A stretch of 64,000 nucleotides of DNA, from NCBI RefSeq assembly GCF_001998885.1, contig NZ_CP019609.1:2096001-2160000 (forward strand), in the 5' to 3' direction. Positions 46,463-55,609 of this stretch are shown piece by piece (position 1 is the stretch's first letter; every line of letters starts with the position of its first letter). The notes under the pieces are model-generated. The model was not told the origin of the DNA. It searched no databases and saw nothing but the letters and a program-made list of their open reading frames with translations. This DNA comes from Vagococcus penaei. GTDB taxonomy: Bacteria; Bacillota; Bacilli; Lactobacillales; Vagococcaceae. The position numbers and the translations under genes were made by a program.

Positions 46463-46486
46463 ATAAGAGATAACATTTGATATTAT
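46458..46486 (+). promoter_or_regulatory. Promoter of ccpA
   Basis: TTGCAA at 46458-46463 and TATTAT at 46481-46486 with a 17-bp spacer, about 80 bp before the ccpA start codon. Confidence 0.65.
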
Positions 46487-46566
46487 CAAGTCAGTATCGA
46501 TGGACGAACTAGTTAATATAACTATTTTATTACCCGATTAATTAAGTAAATAGAAGGAGAAACACC

Positions 46567-47568
46567 ATGGAAAAACAAACAATTACAATTTATGATGTTG
46601 CCCGTGAAGCAGCCGTATCAATGGCGACTGTTTCTCGAGTTGTGAATGGCAACCCAAACGTAAAACCTGCTACACGTAAAAAAGTTTTAGAAGTGATTGA
46701 CCGTCTAGATTATCGCCCGAATGCGGTTGCTAGAGGTTTAGCAAGTAAGCGAACAACGACTGTTGGGGTTATTATTCCTGATGTCTCAAATGCCTATTTT
46801 GCTTCACTAGCTCGCGGAATTGATGATGTGGCAACGATGTATAAGTATAATATTATCTTAGCCAATTCAGATGGTGATGATAAAAAAGAGATTAGCGTAT
46901 TAAATACGCTATTAGCAAAACAAGTAGATGGTGTGATTTTTATGGGACACCACCTAACGGAAGAAGTTCGTGGTGAGTTTTCACGCTCGAAAACGCCGGT
47001 TGTTTTAGCTGGATCAATCGATCCAGATAATCAAGTTGGCTCAGTCAATATTGATTACCGTGAAGCAATGAAAGATGCGACACAAGCGTTAATTCAATCT
47101 GGTAATCAAAAAGTCGCCTTTATTTCTGGCTCATTACTTGATCCAATCAATGGGATTAGTCGTTTAAACGGCTATAAAGAAGCTTTAGCTGATAATCAAT
47201 TGCAATTTACAGAAGGTTTAGTATTTGAATCTGAATACAGCTATAAATCAGGATTAGCTTTGCATGAACGTGTTTTAAATAGCGGAGCGACTGCAGCTGT
47301 TGTTGCAGATGACGAATTAGCTGTCGGGCTGTTGAATGGTCTAACTGATACAGGTATTAGAGTACCAGAAGATTTTGAGATTATTACAAGTAATAATTCG
47401 TTATATAGTGAAATGGCTCGTCCAAGTGTGACAAGTATTACGCAACCTCTTTATGACATTGGTGCGGTAGCTATGCGTTTATTAACTAAATTAATGAATA
47501 AAGAAGATATTGAAGAAAAAGCGATTATTTTACCATACGGTGTAACAAAACGCGGTTCAACAAAATAG
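46567..47568 (+). CDS. ccpA: Catabolite control protein A
   Basis: The master LacI-family regulator of carbon catabolite repression, binding cre sites with HPr-Ser-P. The 333 residues start with the LacI helix-turn-helix (TIYDVAREAAVSMATVSRVV) and hinge (RPNAVARGLASKRTTTVGVI), followed by a periplasmic-binding-type core. AAGGAG precedes the ATG. It probably controls the citrate locus of this window through the cre at 12655. Confidence 0.96.
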   Translation: MEKQTITIYDVAREAAVSMATVSRVVNGNPNVKPATRKKVLEVIDRLDYRPNAVARGLASKRTTTVGVIIPDVSNAYFASLARGIDDVATMYKYNIILANSDGDDKKEISVLNTLLAKQVDGVIFMGHHLTEEVRGEFSRSKTPVVLAGSIDPDNQVGSVNIDYREAMKDATQALIQSGNQKVAFISGSLLDPINGISRLNGYKEALADNQLQFTEGLVFESEYSYKSGLALHERVLNSGATAAVVADDELAVGLLNGLTDTGIRVPEDFEIITSNNSLYSEMARPSVTSITQPLYDIGAVAMRLLTKLMNKEDIEEKAIILPYGVTKRGSTK

Positions 47569-47751
47569 TTAAAAAAAGAGTGCTATTTGTAGTGCACACC
47601 TAAAGTTAGACTTTTTGGAGTAGTTAATTCTACTCCTTTTTTGTACCCAAAAATGAGTATTCAATTTTTTACGAAATTTAAATAACCAAGCAAATAAAAG
47701 CTGATAGTTTTTCCTATATGTGACAGGGCTGCACTTAAGCTTCGTTTTTAT

Positions 47752-47952
47752 TCAGTACATATTATAATAGTCAATGTATTTTTCAATTTCTTTCTTTAAT
47801 GAATCGTAACTAGAAAATACCTCTCCATTATACATTTCTTGTTTCAATATACCGAAAAAGTTCTCCATATGCTCGTTCAATGCCTTCTCTTTGTGTTTCT
47901 TAAATATCTTGTGCATTAGGTCTTTCAGAAATACGGCAAGAAATAATTTCAC
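47752..47952 (-). pseudogene. Transposase orfB C-terminal fragment (IS3 family)
   Basis: The 66-residue frame contains ENFFGILKQEMYNGEV and SSYDSLKKEIEKYIDYYN, the conserved end of IS150-type integrase-like transposases. The catalytic DDE residues upstream are lost by deletion, and the frame stops at YYNMY instead of continuing through the normal C-terminus. Non-functional. Confidence 0.85.
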
Positions 47953-47984
47953 TAGAGTTTCTTGATTTGAATGGCTCCATTAGC

Positions 47985-48155
47985 TTATTTTTCATAATAT
48001 TTGAATTCTGCCATATCTGTTGTAAATTTCTGATGAGGTATTGACGTATGAAATCGGCGATGGATTCTATTTTTTGCGAGGAAAGATGTTCCGCTTTTTC
48101 CGGGAAGATAGGCTTGAACTACTTGATAGTTAAATTTTGCATCATATTTAGCCAT
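47985..48155 (-). pseudogene. Chimeric orfA start / orfB fragment of the IS3 remnant
   Basis: A 56-residue frame. Residues 1-28 (MAKYDAKFNYQVVQAYLPGK...) are the N-terminus of orfA, the helix-turn-helix protein. From residue 29 (NRIHRRFHTSIPHQKFTTDM...) it matches the middle of orfB. A deletion has therefore joined the two genes. It ends in a stop after FKYYEK. Non-functional. Confidence 0.8.
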
Positions 48156-48239
48156 AATAAAAACCCCTTAAGTTAGATTTTGGTCTAACTTAAGGGATTC
48201 ACTACATAATAGCACCCTTTTTTTATTTATAGCAACAGA

Positions 48240-48623
48240 TTAATTGGATAAGACCGCTAAAGCTAACGCTTGTTGAATGACTGTGATACTGCCATTCTTT
48301 TTAAAGGTTAGTGTTTCTGAAGGTGTCATAGCGCTAGAAATATAAATATGTAGTTCAGCATCTAAGTCAAAATGCCCTGATGTTTCGACACTAAAACGTG
48401 AAATACTTTTGAATGGAATACTTTTATAATCTACTTTTTTCCCCGAAACACCTTGCTTATCAACGATAATTAGTCGTTTATCAGTAAAGACAATTAAATC
48501 ACGGACTAATTTATAAGCTAAATCAATTGGTTCATTGGGTAAAAGCACTTCTTCTAATTGTTTTCGAGCTTCTTCGTGATTGATTTCTGATGCATTACCT
48601 AAAAGGCCATCAAATAAACCCAT
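48240..48623 (-). CDS. PH-domain protein (bacterial pleckstrin-homology, YvbH/DUF1696-like)
   Basis: A 127-residue protein of one bacterial PH domain (VRDLIVFTDKRLIIVDKQGV, then KSIPFKSISRFSVETSGHFD). Such domains are found in many Firmicutes; the ligand is unknown. AGGAGG precedes the ATG. Its 3' end lies 24 bp from the IS remnant, so any native terminator may have been affected by the insertion. Confidence 0.85.
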   Translation of the reverse strand: MGLFDGLLGNASEINHEEARKQLEEVLLPNEPIDLAYKLVRDLIVFTDKRLIIVDKQGVSGKKVDYKSIPFKSISRFSVETSGHFDLDAELHIYISSAMTPSETLTFKKNGSITVIQQALALAVLSN

Positions 48624-48948
48624 ACTATATTCCTCCTAAAAAGATATTTTTATCTAATAAGTATACCTAATAAAAATGAATTTGTCATATATAGATAATA
48701 TGGAAAAAAGAAGAATGGAATGAATCGATTAACTTGCTATTGCGTAGATTATTTAGCAAAGTATTTTTTATAATAAAAAAACTATATTGTTTAATAAAAA
48801 TTGTGAAAATAAAAACAAAACTGCTGATTCAAGCTATTAAATAATGCTAACTGATTTTATTTGATTAATTTTTGTCTTATTAATGATTTCTGATGACACT
48901 CCAGTATTATAGAGGATAGAAAGTAATCATATTGGAGGAGTATATGTT
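48624..48948. other. AT-rich divergent intergenic region
   Basis: About 325 bp between the divergent PH-domain and amidase genes. It must contain both promoters, but no convincing -35/-10 pair, riboswitch or reading frame was recognised. Confidence 0.4.
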
Positions 48949-51027
48949 ATGAAAACAGTATCATTTATTAAAAAAAAGATTTATTTAGTAGTTATTTTGA
49001 GTATTGGATTATTTGGTCTAAATCTACCGACATCAGCTGAACAAGAGACAACAACTACTAGCACGTTTGCCAGTCAATCAACGGGGACGACAGAGGGGGA
49101 ATCAGCAGAAAAAGACACAGAAACAAGTATGTCAGAAAAGACAACTGATGAGTCAATGAGTATTAGTCAATCAGATATAATAATTAGTTCCAAAACAATC
49201 GAAAAACCCACTTTGACTTTAGCACAATACAAGCAAAAAGGGGCTACTGAATTAGCTAAGATGATTCGTAAAAAGCAAGTGACCAGTGAAGAGCTAGTTA
49301 ACTTAGCGTTTGAACAAATCGCCAAAGAAAATCCGGCTTTGAATGCTGTTATTTCATTAAGAAAGAATGAAGCCTTGGAAGAAGCGAAAACGATTAATGT
49401 AGATAGTGACAAGCAACCATTTTTGGGTGTCCCAATTCTGATGAAAGGGCTTGGGCACACTGTCAAAGGATTGCCAAATACCAACGGTTTTAGATTTGCT
49501 AGTCATCAATTAGCAAGAAGTGATGGCAGTATTACGCGGTCATTAAAAGAATTAGGATTTATCGTTATTGGTCAAACTAATTTTCCAGAATTAGGGTTAA
49601 AAAATATTACTGATTCTGCACTATATGGAAATGCTGGAAGTGCATGGAATGCTAAATATCAAGCAGGCGGTTCTTCAGGAGGATCTGGAGCTGCAGTAGC
49701 ATCTGGCATGACCCCAGTAGCATCTGGTAGCGATGCTGGTGGATCCATTCGAATTCCTGCTTCTTGGAACGGTATTATTGGCTTAAAGCCATCGAGAGGA
49801 ATAGTAAAAGGCAATGGCACATCTAATACGAATCAAGTTGTACACTTTCCATTAACCAAAAATATGACCGACACGATTCAATTATTTCAGTTATTGACTA
49901 AAAATCCGGAGGCAACAGTTAGTGCGATAACAAATTCTACTATTAAAAATCAAAAAATTGCTTATACGCTTAAATCACCAGTTGGGACACCAGTTAGTTC
50001 AGATGCTAAACAAGCAGTCTTAGAGGCTGTTACTTTTTTAAAGGCAGAAGGATTTGACGTACAAGAGGTTGATTGGCCGATTGATGGTATCGAATTAATG
50101 AAAAATTATTATGTTATAGGTGCTGGAGCAGCAGGAATTGCTAACTTCCAACTGCAACAGATTGAAAAACGTTCTCTTGAAATAACGGATGTTGATTTAT
50201 TGACTTGGGCATTGTACCAAACCAATCAGTTGATCACTAAAAAAGATGTTAATGAGGTTTGGGAATCTAATTATCAAATAGCTCAAAAAATGGCTGAATT
50301 TCATAAACAATTTCCTTTATTGTTAACACCAACGACCGCAAGCACCGCACCACTAGTAGATGAGGATTTATTAACGGAAGAGTTGAAATCCCAAATGCGG
50401 TCAATAGATACGCTAAAGACAAAAGAAGAAAGATTGCAGTTGATTTATGATCAATGGCTTCCGGCACTAACATATTCACCATTTACGCAACTGGCTAATT
50501 TAATTGGGCAGCCAGCGATTAGCTTACCAACATATGTATCAAATAAAGGGTTACCGTTGGGCATCCAATTTAGTGGCCCAATTGGTTCAGATGATTTATT
50601 ACTATCTATGGGACAATTGTTTGAGACGAAGCATCGTTTTAAACAGGTAAATTCTTATTCTTCATTAACGGAAGATACAAAGCATACTGAAGAAAGTAGT
50701 ACAACTGATTCAACAAGTACCATGACAGAAACAACGTCAACAACCGATACAACAGCAACAACTGATTCAATAAACGATACAACAGAAACTGGTGACTCAA
50801 ACTTGGTAGATAATCAATCGACGATTAATGAAGTTAGCTCTGAAAATAAAAAAACGATGCTTGCTGAAAGAGATAATCACAAGCAACAGACACAAGTGTC
50901 TAAAAATAATTCTGTCTTGCCGAAAACTAATGAAAATACACGACTAGTGATAGTATATATGATTATAGGAATGACGATTGTAAGTAGTTGCAGTCTATTT
51001 GTTTTCAAAAAAATAAGAAATGACTGA
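48949..51027 (+). CDS. Secreted, cell-wall-anchored amidase-signature enzyme with LPKTN sorting motif
   Basis: A 692-residue surface protein. It has a signal peptide (about 1-31, ending near SAEQ), a Ser/Thr-rich spacer (about 32-80) and an amidase-signature domain (about 85-565) with the Ser-rich motif GGSSGGSGAAVASG and the catalytic Ser in SDAGGSIRIPASW. A Thr/Ser-rich stalk (about 570-645) follows, then a sorting signal: VLPKTNEN, a hydrophobic helix and the basic tail KKIRND. The motif is LPKTN rather than LPXTG. The family cleaves amide bonds; the substrate is unknown. GGAGGAG precedes the ATG. Confidence 0.9.
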   Translation: MKTVSFIKKKIYLVVILSIGLFGLNLPTSAEQETTTTSTFASQSTGTTEGESAEKDTETSMSEKTTDESMSISQSDIIISSKTIEKPTLTLAQYKQKGATELAKMIRKKQVTSEELVNLAFEQIAKENPALNAVISLRKNEALEEAKTINVDSDKQPFLGVPILMKGLGHTVKGLPNTNGFRFASHQLARSDGSITRSLKELGFIVIGQTNFPELGLKNITDSALYGNAGSAWNAKYQAGGSSGGSGAAVASGMTPVASGSDAGGSIRIPASWNGIIGLKPSRGIVKGNGTSNTNQVVHFPLTKNMTDTIQLFQLLTKNPEATVSAITNSTIKNQKIAYTLKSPVGTPVSSDAKQAVLEAVTFLKAEGFDVQEVDWPIDGIELMKNYYVIGAGAAGIANFQLQQIEKRSLEITDVDLLTWALYQTNQLITKKDVNEVWESNYQIAQKMAEFHKQFPLLLTPTTASTAPLVDEDLLTEELKSQMRSIDTLKTKEERLQLIYDQWLPALTYSPFTQLANLIGQPAISLPTYVSNKGLPLGIQFSGPIGSDDLLLSMGQLFETKHRFKQVNSYSSLTEDTKHTEESSTTDSTSTMTETTSTTDTTATTDSINDTTETGDSNLVDNQSTINEVSSENKKTMLAERDNHKQQTQVSKNNSVLPKTNENTRLVIVYMIIGMTIVSSCSLFVFKKIRND

Positions 51028-51144
51028 TTACTAATAAAAGAGATTTTTTGCAGTCTTTTGAACAAATAGTCACTATTTTATACTTAAATTGTTGAGTTTG
51101 TCTCAATTCATGATATGATAGATAAAAATTAAGTAGGTGAGATT

Positions 51145-51777
51145 ATGGGATTAAATGAATTTATTTTAGGATTAAGTAATTTGGAAAAAATTACACGGGC
51201 GCCAGGATTTTTTAAATTTACTGAGCATACAGTTGCTGCTCATTCTTACCGTGTTGCGTCAATTGCGCAGGTTTTAGGCGATATTGAAGAACATAATGGC
51301 GCTACATTAGATTGGAAGGTCCTGTATGAGAAGGCGCTAAATCATGATTATACCGAGCGTTTTATTGGTGATATCAAAACACCAGTTAAGTACGCTAATC
51401 GTGAGTTAAGGGGCATGTTACAGACCGTAGAAGAAAAGATGACGGATCAATTTATTCGAGAAGAAATACCAGAAGAATTTCAAGATATTTATCGTCGTCG
51501 GTTAGATGAAGGGAAAGATTCTTCAATTGAAGGGAAGATTTTAGCCGTTGCTGATAAGGTTGATTTATTGTATGAATCATTTGAGGAAATTGTTAAAAAT
51601 AATCCTGAGGCAGTCTATAAAGATATGTTTATCGAGTCGATTCAAACAATTAAAGGTTACTCTGAATTAGCTTGTGTGGGTTATTTCTTTGAACATATTT
51701 ATCCGGCATTAATCAATCGTGATTTTTATGGTCGTGGTGTTTTTATTTCGCAAGTTGAAAATGTGATAAAATCTTAG
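51145..51777 (+). CDS. HD-domain hydrolase (YfbR-like)
   Basis: A 210-residue metal-dependent phosphohydrolase. The HD ligands appear as HTVAAHSYRVASIAQ (about residue 28 on) and ALNHDYTERFIGD (the HD pair at about 66-67), with a later Asp in LAVADKVDLLYE. Relatives include the 5'-deoxynucleotidase YfbR; exact activity is unknown. TAGGTGAG precedes the ATG. Confidence 0.88.
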   Translation: MGLNEFILGLSNLEKITRAPGFFKFTEHTVAAHSYRVASIAQVLGDIEEHNGATLDWKVLYEKALNHDYTERFIGDIKTPVKYANRELRGMLQTVEEKMTDQFIREEIPEEFQDIYRRRLDEGKDSSIEGKILAVADKVDLLYESFEEIVKNNPEAVYKDMFIESIQTIKGYSELACVGYFFEHIYPALINRDFYGRGVFISQVENVIKS

Positions 51778-51778
51778 T

Positions 51779-51806
51779 AAGCGTTGAAGTCTATCAACGC
51801 TTTTTT
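51779..51806 (+). terminator. Terminator after the HD hydrolase
   Basis: Arms AGCGTTGA and TCAACGCT with a short loop, followed by TTTTTT. Confidence 0.88.
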
Positions 51807-51851
51807 AAACGTAATAAATGCGTCAATGGAGCAAAAAGGAGGATGGATAGT

Positions 51852-52946
51852 GTGCTAGAAAAATTTAAAAATGTTAGCTATTTTGGTTTATTTGTTCTAG
51901 GAGGATGGTTATTTGGGTATCTTTTTGGCTATTTAAATAAGCAAGAGTTGTTAGAAATAGATAGTCGTTCAGTTATCTTTTTTTTTGTTCTTTTATTGCC
52001 GATGGTTTTCTTGCATGTTATCGTTCACGAAGCCGGCCATACATTGTTTGGACAACTAACGGGTTATCAATTTATTAGCTTTCGAGTGGGTCCTTTTTTA
52101 GTCGTAAAAGAAGCCGATGGTTTAACTTTTAAACGCTTTAGTGTTTCAGGTACATTAGGACAATGTTTAATGCGGCCACCAGAATATCACGAGCATCAAG
52201 CCTTTCCGTATAAGCTGTATTTATTAGGTGGTGTCTTGATGAATCTAATCTTAAGCCTGTTAGTTTTATGGTTATTTCCACTTAATTTTGCTAGCTTAAG
52301 CTTGATATTTATAGGTTTTTTGACAGCGTTACTCAATGTTATTCCGATGGGATTCAATGATGGAGTAACTTTACGCTTAGCAAGCAAAAACGTCCAACAA
52401 CGCTATTTATTGTATCTACAACTGGAAGCTCATGCCCTACTTACTCAGGGATTAACTTATACGGAATTACCTGCAAAAATGACGCAAACGATTCATGTTA
52501 GCCAAGTCACTTATTTAAGTCAATTCCAAGATTTTTTACGTTTAGGTTGTTTATTGGAGAATCGTGATTTTGATAGCCTTGGCCTGATGTTAAATGACTT
52601 TTCGTCTCGTTTAGGAGACTTTATTTATCCATACCAACTAGAATTAAAAAAAGAACTAGTTTTTTATTTAGCCTATTGTGAAGAAACAGATGAGAGGATA
52701 GTCAAAATTTGGCATGAAAAGGCGTTTCAAAAATCATTAAATCAACCACAAGCGAATAACTTAAGAATTAAAGCTATGTATGCTTGGAAAGTTTCTCAGG
52801 AAGTTGACCGAGCATTACTATATTTAAATCAAGCTGTACCCCTCCTTGCTAATGCCCCAACAAAAGGTGAAGCAAAAGTTGAACATCTGTTAATCGATTG
52901 GTTAAGAGCAAGTATTACAGCTGAATCAAAACAAGAATTTTTGTGA
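51852..52946 (+). CDS. M50-like membrane metalloprotease
   Basis: A 364-residue membrane protein. Four or five helices occupy residues about 8-180, with the zinc-type HExxH motif HEAGH at about 63-67 (VIVHEAGHTLFGQLTGY) at the start of the second segment region. A later NVIPMGFNDGV region could hold the third ligand Asp, as in M50 proteases. The C-terminal half (about 190-364) is soluble and helical. The start is GTG 51852, with AGGAGG nine bases upstream; an in-frame ATG at 51843 directly abuts that site. Substrate unknown. Confidence 0.75.
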   Translation: MLEKFKNVSYFGLFVLGGWLFGYLFGYLNKQELLEIDSRSVIFFFVLLLPMVFLHVIVHEAGHTLFGQLTGYQFISFRVGPFLVVKEADGLTFKRFSVSGTLGQCLMRPPEYHEHQAFPYKLYLLGGVLMNLILSLLVLWLFPLNFASLSLIFIGFLTALLNVIPMGFNDGVTLRLASKNVQQRYLLYLQLEAHALLTQGLTYTELPAKMTQTIHVSQVTYLSQFQDFLRLGCLLENRDFDSLGLMLNDFSSRLGDFIYPYQLELKKELVFYLAYCEETDERIVKIWHEKAFQKSLNQPQANNLRIKAMYAWKVSQEVDRALLYLNQAVPLLANAPTKGEAKVEHLLIDWLRASITAESKQEFL

Positions 52947-53047
52947 ATAGTAGATTACTGATAGCAGAATGAACTAGAAAAATGATGAATTTATTGTATA
53001 ATAACAAGTAGTAAGAGGGGTTAAATACGTAAAAATGGGGGACGAGT

Positions 53048-54004
53048 ATGCCTACATTATCAGATGTTGCGAAGAAAGCAAATGTGTCAAAAATGACAGT
53101 TTCAAGAGTGATAAATCATCCAGAAAAAGTAACGGATGAATTGAAAGAGCTTGTTTTTAAAGCAATGAAAGATTTAAATTATAAACCAAACGTCGCTGCT
53201 AAAGCCTTAGCAAACAATAAAACGCAGATTATTAAATTTTTTATCTTGGAAGAAATTGATACAACTGAACCTTATTATATGAGTTTGTTGATGGGGATTT
53301 CTAAAGAGCTTGATAAGCATCAATATTCCTTGCAATTAGTGACTGAAAACAGTTTTGATTTGGGTCAGAGTGACGGTTATGTGATTACAGGCATGCGTGA
53401 AAGCGACTATGAGTGGATAGAGCGGTTAGAGAAACCATTTGTCTTATTTGGCGAAAATCGCTATGGCTATGACTTTATTGATACTGATAATGCTAAGGGG
53501 ACTGAATTAGCGACGGAGCATGCTATTGCTAGTGGATATTCACATATTGTTTTTATTGGTATTGATGTGAAAGAACCATTTGAATATTCACGTGAAGCTG
53601 GATACATCAACACAGTCCAAAAATATAAGCGTGTACCTGAAATTTACCGTTTTAAAAATCGGTCTCGTTATACTGATCAGTTCATTAAAGAAGAACTACA
53701 TCGTTTTCCAAAAAACACTGCTTTTGTTTGTAGTTCCGATCGTTTGGCAATTGGTATTGAACGTGGCTTACAACATGCTAAAGTTCAGATTCCTAGCGAT
53801 TATGGTGTCATTGGTTTTGATGGTGTTTTTTTAGATCAAATTGCTTATCCTCAATTGACAACCATCAAACAACCGGTTATTGAGATGGGAGCCGCTTGCG
53901 CAAATATGTTACTTAATAAAATCAAGCAAGACGGTGCACCGCAAGGGAATCAATTATTTGAACCACAGCTCATTACACGTGGTAGTACACAACAGAATAC
54001 TTAA
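53048..54004 (+). CDS. LacI-family transcriptional regulator
   Basis: A 318-residue regulator with the LacI helix-turn-helix (TLSDVAKKANVSKMTVSRVI), the hinge helix NVAAKALANNKTQ and a sugar-binding core ending LITRGST. The core is somewhat shorter than in CcpA. No sugar-utilisation genes are adjacent, so the effector and targets are unknown; it could act elsewhere in the genome. GGGGG precedes the ATG. Confidence 0.9.
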   Translation: MPTLSDVAKKANVSKMTVSRVINHPEKVTDELKELVFKAMKDLNYKPNVAAKALANNKTQIIKFFILEEIDTTEPYYMSLLMGISKELDKHQYSLQLVTENSFDLGQSDGYVITGMRESDYEWIERLEKPFVLFGENRYGYDFIDTDNAKGTELATEHAIASGYSHIVFIGIDVKEPFEYSREAGYINTVQKYKRVPEIYRFKNRSRYTDQFIKEELHRFPKNTAFVCSSDRLAIGIERGLQHAKVQIPSDYGVIGFDGVFLDQIAYPQLTTIKQPVIEMGAACANMLLNKIKQDGAPQGNQLFEPQLITRGSTQQNT

Positions 54005-54007
54005 AAT

Positions 54008-54052
54008 AATAAAAGAGCAATGAGTGGTTATTTTGGCACTCATTGCTCTTTT
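54008..54052. terminator. Bidirectional terminator between the LacI gene and motB
   Basis: Arms AAAGAGCAATGAGTG and CACTCATTGCTCTTT with a short loop, flanked by A and T runs; serves both convergent genes. Confidence 0.9.
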
Positions 54053-54739
54053 ACTTGTCTTTCTTAACAATAAAAATTTCAACTCGTCGATTCTTGGCTC
54101 GGTTTTCTGCAGAATTATTTGGGACTTTTGGTCGGAATTCTCCATATGCTTGAATAGAGACCCGATTTTCTGTTACGCCTTTATTAGCTACTAGAGAGTC
54201 CATTACTGAAATAGCTCGAGCAGCACTTAATTCCCAATTTGATTTAAACTCTTTTGTTTGGTTAGGCACGTTGTCTGTATAACCAGCAACAATAATGTCA
54301 TTATCAATTTTTTTAATGAGTCAGCCACTTTTTTTAAAGGTTCATCAACAGCCGAGTTAAGTGTCGCACTACCAGGACTAAACAATAAACCACTGTCAAT
54401 CGTGACACGCACGCCATCTTTTTCCACTTTGACATCAACTTCATCTTTATGTCCATCAGTAGTTAAATCTTCTTTGATTTTTGCTCCAGTTTCGGCAATT
54501 GCTTCTGCATCTGTTTTTTGAGTAGCAGGGTTGTCAGGAAGTAAGCCACCCTTACCCGAAGCACTATTGCCGGATAAAATAATATGGAATTGCTCACCTA
54601 ATTGATCAAGCCGCTTATCATCTGATTTTGCCATAGCAAACATGACAATGAAGAGTGCAAGTAATAGAGTTAGCATGTCTGAATAAGGAAGTAACCAAGC
54701 TTCATCCACGTGCTCTTCATGTTTCTTGCGTCGTTTCAT
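54051..54739 (-). pseudogene. motB: Flagellar motor stator protein MotB, frameshifted
   Basis: MotB anchors the stator to peptidoglycan and contributes the ion-binding Asp. From ATG 54739 the first frame gives MKRRKKHEEHVDEAWLLPYS with membrane helix LTLLLALFIVMFAM and the critical Asp in PYSDM, through the linker to VADSLKK. At a run of seven A on the minus strand (54314-54308) it shifts into nonsense and stops near 54227. The other frame continues perfectly into the OmpA-like peptidoglycan-binding domain (KEFKSNWELSAARAIS, then AENRAKNRRVEIFIVK) to 54051. One extra A restores an intact protein of about 229 residues. No other damage is visible. Confidence 0.9.
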
Positions 54740-54753
54740 AGATTAAAGCCTCC

Positions 54754-55527
54754 TTATTTCTTTTTATCATTATCAGTCCGTTCATTAGGACTTAACATAC
54801 CATTTAATTTTTTTTCAATTGTATTAGGATTTTGTCCGGACTGAATAGCTAGAATTCCTTCAATAGCAATCATCATGTACTTCACTTCTTCTTCTGATTT
54901 TCTAGCTAAGCGATTACCGAAGGGGATAAATAGCACATAACCTAAAAAGATTCCATAAAGCGTGGCTACGAATGCGGCAGAAATCATATGTCCTAGGGCA
55001 TCAACATCATTTAAATTGCCTAGGGCGCCGATTAAACCAATAACTGCACCTAATACTCCAAGAGTTGGCGCTGATGATCCAACCGTTTTCATCATACTTG
55101 CAGCGACTTTATGACGATCTTCAAGAGAAAAGACTTCATTTTCTAATATTTCTTTAATTTGTTCTGGATTCATCCCATCAACAACCATTTCCATACCGTT
55201 TTTTAAAAAAGGGTTGTCTAATTGGTCAACAGCCGTCTCCAATGATAAGACACCATCTTTTCTAGCTTGTTGAGCTAAAGATAAAATTGATGCGATTAAT
55301 TCTTGTGCATCATATTTTTTGTTTTTCAGCAAGACACCAAAAATTTTAGGTAAGCGTTTAATATCGGACGGTGGATAGGAATTGATGAGGGCAGCAAATG
55401 TTCCAACGAAAATGATAATTGCTGCCGCCGGATTTAGTAAGGCGGCAATGTTAGCACCTTTCACAATCATCCCGACTATCACAGAAAAAAGGCCTAGAAT
55501 AATACCAATTAATAACAAAATATCCAT
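54754..55527 (-). CDS. motA: Flagellar motor stator protein MotA
   Basis: A 257-residue membrane protein with four helices (about residues 3-22, 32-50, 148-168 and 182-202). The conserved stator segment SSAPTLGVLGAVIGLIGAL contains the Pro-rich ion channel region. It couples ion flow to flagellar rotation with MotB, whose gene begins 15 bp downstream. AGGAG precedes the ATG. Driven by a SigD-type promoter. Confidence 0.96.
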   Translation of the reverse strand: MDILLLIGIILGLFSVIVGMIVKGANIAALLNPAAAIIIFVGTFAALINSYPPSDIKRLPKIFGVLLKNKKYDAQELIASILSLAQQARKDGVLSLETAVDQLDNPFLKNGMEMVVDGMNPEQIKEILENEVFSLEDRHKVAASMMKTVGSSAPTLGVLGAVIGLIGALGNLNDVDALGHMISAAFVATLYGIFLGYVLFIPFGNRLARKSEEEVKYMMIAIEGILAIQSGQNPNTIEKKLNGMLSPNERTDNDKKK

Positions 55528-55609
55528 AAAATTAACTCCTAATTTAATTATTTTTATTTTCCAAAAAGTTAACGTTCGTAAATAGTGTATTTTTTATCTG
55601 ATATATTTA

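Larger units (their letters stand above)
47580..48215 (-). mobile_element. Decayed IS3-family (IS150-group-like) element, internally deleted
   Basis: Imperfect terminal inverted repeats bound the element: GTGCTATTTGTAGTG at 47580 and, on the other strand, GTGCTATTATGTAGTG ending at 48215, with further similarity (CC...AAGTTAGAC) over about 39 bp. Inside, on the minus strand, are the start of orfA and two separate pieces of the orfB transposase. At about 636 bp it is less than half the usual length. No convincing target-site duplication was seen. It inserted just after ccpA and may have displaced its terminator. Confidence 0.85.

Noticed and set aside
50690-50800. Repetitive ACAAC/ACTGAT DNA as a repeat element
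   Set aside because: It encodes the Thr/Ser-rich stalk of the surface amidase.
54051-54269. Separate OmpA-like small gene
   Set aside because: It lacks a ribosome site and is the natural C-terminus of motB displaced by the one-base shift.
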